Positions 7,410 to 13,717 of a DNA stretch of 36,220 nucleotides are shown in pieces. The first letter of the stretch is position 1. The number at the start of each line of letters is the position of its first letter. This DNA is from Phycisphaerales bacterium (lineage in GTDB: Bacteria; Planctomycetota; Phycisphaerae; Phycisphaerales; SM1A02). Location of the stretch: assembly GCA_020345805.1 (NCBI GenBank), contig CP070772.1, positions 2,379,161 through 2,415,380 of the forward strand, in the 5' to 3' direction. The position numbers and the translations under genes were made by a program. The notes under the pieces were generated by a model. That model was not told where the DNA came from, searched no databases, and was given only the letters and a program-made list of their open reading frames with translations.

Positions 7410-8454
7410 AACACGGAGGGCCACCCCCGGAGGTAGAGACCCGCGGAGATAGAATACGGGTTGGGGATGCATCCGGCGAGGGGCCGCTTGCGGCTTAGCA
7501 CGTGCCCGCACCGGAACCGCCTGCGGACCGGACACACGAACAGGCGAAGGAATCGAGACATCAGATGAACGTTCTGTGAAAGGAAGGTCGATATCTGCGC
7601 GCGCAGGGCGCGCACATTGAGGGATGTCGAAATGGGTCAAAAAACGCCGTTCCCGGGGCCTTGAAGGGGGCAGGTCGATTCCTGCGCGCGCAGGGCGCGC
7701 AAATTCGCGCGCGCAAGGGGCGTTTACTTTGCGCACGCCAGAATCGACCTTCATTTCCGGGGCAAAACGCCCCGACAACCGCGTTTGCAGGCTGTAAAGC
7801 GAGGAAAACCGACATTTGCGCGCGCCAGATTGTCGTTTTGAGATGAAAAAGAAGTGATAAGCGGTGAGTGATGCGCGATGAGGGGGAATGGTGAGGGAGC
7901 GTGCATCCGGCGAGGGGCCGCTTGCGGCTTAGCGCTCTCCCGCAAACGGGACCAGGTGACAAGGTAGGGGAAGGAAACGTCGAAATGTCGAAATGTCGAA
8001 ACGGGGTGATCAGGTGACGGGGTGAGGGAATTCGTTGGGGGGGAATCGCGAATCGGCATTCGCAAATCGAAGATCGGCAATTGAAAATCGCCCCCCACAG
8101 GGGGCTCTAGGTGCGCTCCCTGCGCGCGCAGAAATCGACCTCCCCCCCACAAACTGACTTAGGCGCGACCGGTGCTTTTCCTAATCACCTGCCGGTCAAG
8201 GCATTACGTACATCGCTGAAAACCGCAGTTCTTCCCCAGAATCTCAAAAACGCCTTTTCGTCGACGACGAATCTGCGCGCGCCCCCCGCGAGGCCGCGTG
8301 TGGGGGGGCTGTGATGGGGGTCCGCCTACGCCTCAACGACTGCGTACTCCAGCCCGAAGGCCCACCGGGCTCACAGAGCCCGGCTAGCACGAGAGCGAGA
8401 GATTGCCCTTTCCGGCACGGCCGCACTGGCGATGCCAGAAACATCATCCTGACA
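7410..8454. repeat. Gene-free repeat-rich region
   Basis: About 1 kb with no supportable gene. A 32-bp perfect direct repeat lies at 7468-7499 and 7902-7933. A motif GGTCGAT..CTGCGCGCGCAG occurs on the plus strand near 7587 and 7673 and on the minus strand near 8120-8141. Related TGCGCGCGC blocks lie near 7817 and 8272. AGGTCGATTC (7672-7681) and GAATCGACCT (7741-7750) form a 10-bp perfect inverted repeat. GTCGAAAT is repeated about three times near 7980-8001. The frames that cross it have the composition of repeats, not of proteins. Confidence 0.75.
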
Positions 8455-8741
8455 CCTTTCCTCCTCTGGATGGCAATCCGCGATTCGTCGATGACCCGAA
8501 CACCGAGGACACCGGCTACGGCGACCCGCCCATAGTCGACATGGGCGCGTATGAATTCCAGATCGGAGACGACTGTCCGGCCGACGTCAACGGCGATGAC
8601 ACAGTGAACATCGACGACCTGTTCCAGATCCTCGGCGCGTGGGGACCGTGCGAGGATTGCCCGGAGGATGTGAACGAGGACGGCGTGGTCAATATCGACG
8701 ACCTGTTCATCATCCTCGGCGAATGGGGGCCGTGCACGTGA
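8455..8741 (+). pseudogene. 3' remnant of a choice-of-anchor Q / dockerin protein gene
   Basis: The readable frame starts without a signal peptide, and recognisable sequence begins only at DGNPRFVDDP...DPPIVDMGAYEFQ, the terminal piece of parallel beta-helix proteins of the choice-of-anchor Q type. It continues with two dockerin-like repeats (DVNGDDTVNIDDLFQILGAW, then a DVNEDGVVNIDDLF copy) and a normal stop. Such proteins are usually several hundred residues long, and the 5' part is missing here; repeat-rich DNA replaces it. The dockerin end is similar to that of the PQQ protein 1.2 kb upstream, so recombination between the two is possible. It is probably not expressed, because it lacks an export signal. 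Confidence 0.7.
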
Positions 8742-8766
8742 CATCGACGGCAGGGGCGCAAGAAGT

Positions 8767-8790
8767 CGCCGGGCGCATCGGCGCCCGGCG
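8767..8790. terminator. Hairpin between converging genes
   Basis: CGCCGGGCGC-ATCG-GCGCCCGGCG, a perfect 10-bp stem with a 4-nt loop, placed between the dockerin remnant (plus) and the lipoprotein gene (minus). There is no T-run on either side, so it may stop transcription weakly or act with a factor. Confidence 0.5.
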
Positions 8791-8849
8791 GTCGGTCATG
8801 AATCCCGGATGTGTTTGGTCGCTTCAAGCGGCAGCGCGAACGCGGTTGC

Positions 8850-9401
8850 CTATTCCTCGCTCTCGGTGACGGTGACGACGCGGTGGTCAAAGCGGCCCGA
8901 CTCGAGCTCCTTCGAGGGGATCAGGGCCACTTCACCGTCGCCGGTGTTGAAGGCGAGCGCATCGGCGGTGCCGGTGGCCACGATGCTCACCGGGGGATCG
9001 GTCAGCACCTCGAGCCAATACTCCGTCGCGGCGCGCTCCCAACTGGGGCTGACGGGCTGGACCTTGACGTGCACGACGGGGCCGCCGTCGGCGCGGTTCA
9101 TTGCGCTGCGGGCAACGCTGTACTTGGCCGTCTCGCCGCGGCCGAGCTGGATCGTCTTGTCGGACATGAACGCGCCGGACTCGTCGAGCTGCTCGCCCGC
9201 GTCGGCATCCTGCATCATCTCCGGATCCGTCCACACGTAGAACGTGATGTTCAGCGCGGTGCTGGAGACGTTGTTCAGCGTGATTTTGCGCGATGTTCCG
9301 CCGAGGAACGCAGGCGCGGAAGCACACCCGCCGACCGCTCCGGCCAGGACCAAAGCCGCCAACACCGAGCCAACTCGACAATTTGTGAATCGAGTGATCA
9401 T
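8850..9401 (-). CDS. Putative lipoprotein of unknown function
   Basis: A 183-residue protein with a lipoprotein-type signal (VLAALVLAGAVGGC, Cys near residue 26), so likely attached to a membrane. The mature part has alternating strands such as ITLNNVSSTALNITFYVW and KVQPVSPSWERAATEYWLEVL, giving an all-beta, immunoglobulin-like impression. I do not recognise the family. ATG 9401 was chosen because AGGAGC lies 8 nt upstream and the signal peptide begins there; the frame is open further upstream to 9470 but with no signal-like sequence. It converges on the dockerin remnant. Function unknown. Confidence 0.7.
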   Translation of the reverse strand: MITRFTNCRVGSVLAALVLAGAVGGCASAPAFLGGTSRKITLNNVSSTALNITFYVWTDPEMMQDADAGEQLDESGAFMSDKTIQLGRGETAKYSVARSAMNRADGGPVVHVKVQPVSPSWERAATEYWLEVLTDPPVSIVATGTADALAFNTGDGEVALIPSKELESGRFDHRVVTVTESEE

Positions 9402-9720
9402 GGTAGAAGCTCCTGCTATTACTTTGCCCCGCCGTGGTGCCCCTGTGACGAACATGTGGTGAGCACGCAAGGGGCGGGATCGGAAACGAGGGCAAACTGG
9501 CGCATCGTCACGAGCCGCCCGTGTCTTGAGGGAGATCCTCCGGCCGCGGGCCCTGCCCGCAGCCGCCGGGGTTATTAACGGACCCAGTTAACAGCGGTCG
9601 CCAGGTGCGTGAGTTAATGTCAGTCGCGATTCTCTACCAGATTCCGACCATGCGCCGTGTAACGGGAGCTACCTCTCACCCGAAGTCGAACCCGCGGAAT
9701 CAGAGAAGGGAGTTGCCGGC
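9402..9720. other. Intergenic region, no gene seen
   Basis: Lies between rlmE and the lipoprotein gene, both on the minus strand. Contains the interrupted inverted repeat GTTAAC...GTTAAT around 9571-9594, which may be part of the lipoprotein promoter. Phrases near 9660-9700 look like tRNA arms in the wrong order, but do not fold as a tRNA. Confidence 0.5.
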
Positions 9721-10431
9721 TCAGCGCCCGGCCCAGCCGGTGGAGGGCTTGCCGCGCGGCAGCTCGACGGCCGGCTCATCAGCAGCGACCGGCTCGGGCG
9801 CGCCGTCGCCGCCCGTGTAACCTTTGCCGATGAGGTAGATCTCGGTGGACTCGTTGCGCGAGGCTTTGGGCTTGAAACCCTTGACGGCATCGAACATGCG
9901 CCGGGTCCGTGCGCGGAGATCCGGATACGCCTCGCCCTCCAGGACCTTGATGACGACATGCCCGCCTGACTTGAGCAGGTCGGGGCAGCGATCGAGGACC
10001 GCTTCGCAGAGGCGGATCGACTGGTGATGATCGATGGTGCGATCGCCGGTGGTGTCGGGGGCCATGTCCGAGAGGATCACGTCGAATAGCGCGCTGCCTG
10101 CGGCGGAACCCGCGGGCAGCAGTGCGAGCAGTTCGCCGGCCGGGATCTCGCGAAGATCAGCAGCCAGCGTTCTCACCTCCGCGGCGTGCGGCATGACGAA
10201 GGAGTGTTTGATCGGCTTGAGATCGATGCCGATTACGAAGCCGCTCTGTCCCACGCGTCTGGAGGCGACCTGAAGCCATGAGCCGGGGGCGGCTCCGCAG
10301 TCCAGCACTCGGTCGCCGGAGGTGAGGATCTTCCGCCGCTCATCGATCTCGATGAGCTTGTAGGCGGCGCGGGAGAGGTACCCCTCCTTCTTGGCCCGGC
10401 GGAAGTAATGGTCGCGGATCTCGCGTGCCAT
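9721..10431 (-). CDS. rlmE: 23S rRNA 2'-O-ribose methyltransferase RlmE (FtsJ/RrmJ)
   Basis: Methylates the 2'-OH of U2552 in the 23S rRNA A-loop, using S-adenosylmethionine, late in large-subunit assembly. The 236-residue protein has the SAM-binding loop DCGAAPGSWLQVA (about 44-56) and the K-D-K-E catalytic tetrad of the family: Lys25 in RAAYKL, Asp122 in LSDMAPDTTG, Lys162 in HVVIKVLEGE, and Glu197 in STEIYLIGKG. The C-terminus has an extra Pro/Gly/Glu-rich tail of about 30 residues. No Shine-Dalgarno is seen; TACCCT lies 8 nt upstream of the ATG, so the mRNA may be leaderless. The lipoprotein gene downstream is 319 bp away. Confidence 0.94.
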   Translation of the reverse strand: MAREIRDHYFRRAKKEGYLSRAAYKLIEIDERRKILTSGDRVLDCGAAPGSWLQVASRRVGQSGFVIGIDLKPIKHSFVMPHAAEVRTLAADLREIPAGELLALLPAGSAAGSALFDVILSDMAPDTTGDRTIDHHQSIRLCEAVLDRCPDLLKSGGHVVIKVLEGEAYPDLRARTRRMFDAVKGFKPKASRNESTEIYLIGKGYTGGDGAPEPVAADEPAVELPRGKPSTGWAGR

Positions 10432-10439
10432 GCAGTGAT

Positions 10440-10445
10440 AGGGTA
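10440..10445 (-). promoter_or_regulatory. -10-like box TACCCT upstream of rlmE
   Basis: TACCCT on the minus strand ends 8 nt before the rlmE ATG. It keeps T1, A2 and T6 of the -10 consensus. No Shine-Dalgarno lies between it and the start. Confidence 0.3.
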
Positions 10446-10531
10446 CGCCGGATCCGACGATGTTGAGTGGATGTGGCGGTCAGGATGGAATCGGTTGCCG
10501 GAAAACCGGGGCAGGTGCGGGGGCGGCGGTT

Positions 10532-11299
10532 CTATTCCCTGACCAGCCAGCCGACCTCCTCGGGGTTCTCGACCACGGAGACGACAATGTCGCCGTCCAC
10601 GGTGCGGAGGACGATGCGGTTGGAGCCGTTGTTGAGGTTGGCCCGCACGGTGTCCTGGTCGTTGGTGGGGGCAACGAGGAAGTCGCCGTACTCCACGTGG
10701 GTGACGACCTGGCCGTTGACGGTTTCGCAGTCGAACTCGCCGGTCGATTCGGCCCGCACGCGGTAGAGGATGTCGCCGTTGCGGTTGACCGCGGTCACCG
10801 GCCGGCGCAAGGGGCGGTTGCTGAGGATGCGGATGTCGGAGTTGGTGGTGGCGACGTCGATGCGGCCTTCCACGCCGCGGACCTCGACCCGGCCGTTGGT
10901 GGTGCGAACGAAGACCCCGTCCACCTCGGGAAGGGTGATATAGACATCGGCCTCCTGGAAATGAGGTTCGAGGGCCTCGGTGGCGGTGCGAACCTGGAGG
11001 ATCTGCCCCAGCTCGCCGGGGGCCAGGCCGACGGTATAGCTGATCTGCTCCAGGGATGCCTCGGCCTCTTCGTAGCGCATATAGCCGTGCTTGGCCCGGC
11101 GGACGACCTGGACGGTGGCGACCTCGAAGTCACTGCCGGCCTCGATGAACACATCGCCGTTGAAGGACTGCACATCGACGGCCACGGGGGCGGCGAGATC
11201 CAGGACGATCGGCTCATCCTTGAGTTTCTGGGTAGAGCAGCCGCCCAGAATCAGTGCCAGAACCGCCAGGAAAGCCACGGCAAGAGGGTTTGCACGCAT
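10532..11299 (-). CDS. DUF4097-like beta-strand-repeat lipoprotein
   Basis: A 255-residue protein with a lipobox (LAVLALILGGCS, Cys near residue 20). The mature part is a chain of short beta-strand repeats such as VDVQSFNGDVFIEAG, VRTTNGRVEVRGVEGRIDVATTNSDIRI and VRTVDGDIVVS-like units, the pattern of DUF4097/putative adhesin proteins that fold as a right-handed beta-solenoid. The usual setting of this family is near ECF sigma/anti-sigma genes, which are not seen here. I prefer ATG 11299, with AAAGGATGG upstream at normal spacing, to ATG 11308, which sits on top of that site. It is divergent from thiC, with the riboswitch region between. Function unknown. Confidence 0.78.
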   Translation of the reverse strand: MRANPLAVAFLAVLALILGGCSTQKLKDEPIVLDLAAPVAVDVQSFNGDVFIEAGSDFEVATVQVVRRAKHGYMRYEEAEASLEQISYTVGLAPGELGQILQVRTATEALEPHFQEADVYITLPEVDGVFVRTTNGRVEVRGVEGRIDVATTNSDIRILSNRPLRRPVTAVNRNGDILYRVRAESTGEFDCETVNGQVVTHVEYGDFLVAPTNDQDTVRANLNNGSNRIVLRTVDGDIVVSVVENPEEVGWLVRE

Positions 11300-11473
11300 C
11301 GCATCCATCCTTTGCGTGAGGTCGAGATCAGAGGGAAGATCGGCCTCAGGCCGCCTCAGCCGTGAATTGTAACGCCTCCGCGGCATTCGCCGGCAGATCG
11401 GTCGCGATCGGGGGCGGGCGGGGGCCGAGATCGCCGCTGGCCGGTGGGGGGCGGCGGGGATAGACTGAACCAG

Positions 11474-11563
11474 TTCGCTCGGGGCGCGACCCGCCGGAAG
11501 GGGCGGTTCGCTGAGATGCACCCGTGGAACCTGAACCGGTTCGCACCGGCGTAGGGAAGCGAA
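11474..11563 (+). ncRNA. TPP riboswitch (THI element)
   Basis: A cis-acting aptamer that binds thiamine pyrophosphate. P1 pairs TTCGCT (11474-11479) with AGCGAA (11558-11563). The conserved blocks are present in order: GGGGCGCG after P1, CTGAGA at 11511-11516, GGAACCTGA at 11526-11534, a CCGGT-TCGC-ACCGG helix, and GCGTAGGGAAGC at 11550-11560. It lies 109 nt upstream of thiC, the most usual target of this riboswitch. Ligand-bound RNA is expected to lower thiC expression. Confidence 0.93.
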
Positions 11564-11565
11564 TC

Positions 11566-11620
11566 CCTGCCCCGCGGACCGGGCTGAGAACAGCCCGGTT
11601 TCTGCTCCACCGGGGGCAGG
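11566..11620 (+). terminator. Candidate riboswitch attenuator hairpins
   Basis: CCGGGCTG-AGAA-CAGCCCGG (11579-11598) is a perfect 8-bp stem followed by TTTCT. It is enclosed by CCTGCCCC (11566-11573) pairing with GGGGCAGG (11613-11620). CAGCCGGGC at 11631-11639 could compete with the inner stem. This resembles an expression platform acting at transcription; the T-run is weak. Confidence 0.45.
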
Positions 11621-11641
11621 CGGTCTCCCACAGCCGGGCAA

Positions 11642-11663
11642 CCTCCTACTCCCGACGCGGAGG
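11642..11663 (+). promoter_or_regulatory. thiC ribosome site with anti-Shine-Dalgarno
   Basis: GGAGG at 11659-11663 is the thiC ribosome site, 9 nt before the ATG. CCTCC at 11642-11646 can pair with it, so the site can be hidden. This gives a possible second, translational level of riboswitch control. Confidence 0.5.
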
Positions 11664-11672
11664 ATTAGCCCG

Positions 11673-13694
11673 ATGTCCCCCCCCACGAACAACCCACGCG
11701 GAAAAGATCCCGGCTCCGGTACGGATTACCGTCGCGCGCCGTTTGTCTTCGCCCCGCCGACGCACGGGGCGGCCAACCCGTCCACCCGCGGGCAGGGCAC
11801 CGCGCCGGCCTCGTTCGCCCTGAAGGCCGACATCGGCGGGCCGCTGGCGTTCTCCTCGCCCGACACGCCCGGCATGCCCGAGCCTTCGCCCTACACGGCC
11901 TGGGACTTCCTGCCGGATGGCGCGAAGCTCGATGACGATTCGCCGGTGCCGCGATGCCTCGAGTCGAGCGTGCCCGCTCCGGTCACCCAGTTGGAAAGCG
12001 CGCGGCTGGGGATCGTCACGCCCGAGATGAAGCGGGGCGCCGATCACGAAGCCCACCTCACGCCCGAGCAGATCCGCGACGAGATCGCCGCCGGGCGGAT
12101 GGTCATACCCGCCAACCGCGTGCATCTTTCCTACCGGCTGGACCCGATGTGCATCGGGCGGGCATCGCGGACCAAGATCAACGCAAACCTCGGAGCTTCG
12201 CCCGTCTCATCCAGCGTGGATGAGGAGGTCGAGAAGCTGAACTGGGCCGTGCGGTGGGGTGCGGACACGGCGATGGATCTATCAACTGGCGGCGATCTCA
12301 ACAAGTGCCGCGAGGCGATCATCAAAGCGTCGGCCGTGCCCATCGGGACGGTGCCGATCTACTCGATGATCATCGGTCGGCGTCTGGAAGATCTGGATTA
12401 CGACACGATCCTGGCGGAGATCGAGAACCAGGCGAAACAGGGCGTGAGCTACATGACCATCCACGCCGGGCTGCTCAGGGAGCATCTTCCGTACGTGAAG
12501 GACCGGCTGATCGGCATCGTCTCGCGCGGCGGGTCGCTGCTGGCCAAGTGGATGCTGCATCACGACAAGCAGAACCCGGCCTACACCATCTGGGACGACA
12601 TCTGCGACATCTGCCGCGAGTACGACGTGACTTTCTCCATCGGCGACGGCCTGCGGCCGGGCGGGCTGGCCGACGCCACCGACGAGGCCCAGCTCCGCGA
12701 GCTGGACACCATGGGCGAGCTCACCGAGCGGGCCTGGGCCAAGGGCGTGCAGGTGATGATCGAAGGGCCGGGCCACATCCCCTTCGACCAGATCGAATAC
12801 AACATGAAGATCGAAAGGCGGCTGTGCCACGGCGCGCCGTTCTACGTCCTCGGGCCGCTGGTCACCGATGTCTTCCCCGGCTACGACCACATCACCTCCT
12901 GCATCGGGGCGACCGCCGCCGCCTATCACGGGGCGTCGATGCTCTGCTACGTCACGCCCAAGGAGCATCTGGGCCTGCCTAAGAAGGATGATGTGAAGCA
13001 GGGGTGCATCGCCTACAAGATCGCCGCCCATTCCGCGGACGTGGCGCTGGGCATTCCCTCCACCCGCGACTGGGACGATGAGGTGACCAAGGCCCGGGCC
13101 GCCCTGAACTGGCAGAAGCACATCGATCTTTCCTTCGATCCGGACACCGCCCGGGCCCTGCACGATGAGGACCTGGATGTGGACACCGATTTCTGCGCGA
13201 TGTGCGGCCACGACTGGTGCGCGGTGCGCATCAGCAAGGAGATCCAGCAGTTCGCATCCGGCAAGGACGAGGAGTACGCCTGGGAGGATCCCAAGACCAC
13301 CGCGGCACTCACCGTCGAACAGAAAGAAGTCCTCCAGCAGCGCGGCGTCCTCTCGCCCGAGGAGATCCACCGCCTGGTGTCGAAGGTGACCGACGACCCG
13401 GCGGCCAAGCCGGCGTGCCATAGCGATGTGGTCCCCGATTCCGACCAGGCCCGGCACGTGCAGGAGGAGCACGTCGCGGCGGAAGGGAACGAGCCGCGAG
13501 GGGACGCCGAGATGATGTGGGTATCGACCCGGCATTCGCACGGGTGTAATCACAAAGCTGATTACACCCGCGGCACTTACGAGGGCGTGTTTCCGCTGGA
13601 GTTGCGACACGCGTGTTTCTCAAGTTCCAGCGAGCCCGGTCGTCCTCGACCCGGGCGACCTGCGACTTTCCTATGCATCCTTATCGCGCAGTAA
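11673..13694 (+). CDS. thiC: Phosphomethylpyrimidine synthase ThiC
   Basis: Radical-SAM enzyme that rearranges aminoimidazole ribotide into HMP phosphate, the pyrimidine half of thiamine. The 673-codon frame has an N-terminal ThiC-associated region, the conserved core ([23 protein letters not shown], shown here as residues about 150-172), [16 protein letters not shown], and the [4Fe-4S] cluster motif Cys508-x2-Cys511-x4-Cys516 (CAMCGHDWC). The tail after the cluster is about 157 codons, against about 62 in E. coli, and its last part runs through a perfect 12-bp hairpin (13541-13570) and half of the dispersed 3' element. The real tail may therefore be altered. TPP riboswitch upstream. The rest of the pathway is not here, except possibly YjbQ. 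Confidence 0.95.
   Translation: MSPPTNNPRGKDPGSGTDYRRAPFVFAPPTHGAANPSTRGQGTAPASFALKADIGGPLAFSSPDTPGMPEPSPYTAWDFLPDGAKLDDDSPVPRCLESSVPAPVTQLESARLGIVTPEMKRGADHEAHLTPEQIRDEIAAGRMVIPANRVHLSYRLDPMCIGRASRTKINANLGASPVSSSVDEEVEKLNWAVRWGADTAMDLSTGGDLNKCREAIIKASAVPIGTVPIYSMIIGRRLEDLDYDTILAEIENQAKQGVSYMTIHAGLLREHLPYVKDRLIGIVSRGGSLLAKWMLHHDKQNPAYTIWDDICDICREYDVTFSIGDGLRPGGLADATDEAQLRELDTMGELTERAWAKGVQVMIEGPGHIPFDQIEYNMKIERRLCHGAPFYVLGPLVTDVFPGYDHITSCIGATAAAYHGASMLCYVTPKEHLGLPKKDDVKQGCIAYKIAAHSADVALGIPSTRDWDDEVTKARAALNWQKHIDLSFDPDTARALHDEDLDVDTDFCAMCGHDWCAVRISKEIQQFASGKDEEYAWEDPKTTAALTVEQKEVLQQRGVLSPEEIHRLVSKVTDDPAAKPACHSDVVPDSDQARHVQEEHVAAEGNEPRGDAEMMWVSTRHSHGCNHKADYTRGTYEGVFPLELRHACFSSSSEPGRPRPGRPATFLCILIAQ
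13541..13570 (+). other. Perfect hairpin inside the 3' end of thiC
   Basis: CGGGTGTAATCA-CAAAGC-TGATTACACCCG, a 12-bp perfect stem with a 6-nt loop, lies within the frame about 125 nt before the stop. Such a stem is unusual in a conserved gene and suggests inserted or non-homologous DNA at the end of thiC. Confidence 0.65.
13625..13672 (+). repeat. Structured 3' element, half copy D
   Basis: The first half of the element, with hairpin 1 at 13634-13656: outer GCCCG/CGGGC, inner GTCG/CGAC, loop TCCT and the usual bulge. The second hairpin is missing. It overlaps the last codons of the thiC frame, in the sense orientation. Confidence 0.7.
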
Positions 13695-13717
13695 GCGATC
13701 GAACTTCGAGGGCGCTG

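Noticed and set aside
5328..7778. 816-codon minus-strand open frame opposite the PQQ/dockerin gene
   Set aside because: It is antisense to two genes with clear domains, and its composition (repeated GVD, AVG, RAG) is that of a mirror frame in high-GC DNA.
7410..8450. CRISPR array
   Set aside because: The repeats differ in orientation, spacing and length, there are no uniform spacers, and no cas gene is present.
9650..9705. tRNA-like phrases (GGTAGCTC and GGGTTCGAC on the minus strand)
   Set aside because: They occur in the order T-arm then D-arm, and the bases beside the TTCGACT loop do not pair into a T-stem. No acceptor stem or anticodon arm can be built. A permuted tRNA was considered, but nothing supports it.
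10460..11365. Plus-strand 301-codon frame opposite the DUF4097-like lipoprotein
   Set aside because: It is a mirror frame of a gene with a clear lipobox and beta-repeat pattern.
12282..13610. 442-codon minus-strand frame opposite thiC
   Set aside because: ThiC on the plus strand has all family motifs; the opposite frame has none.
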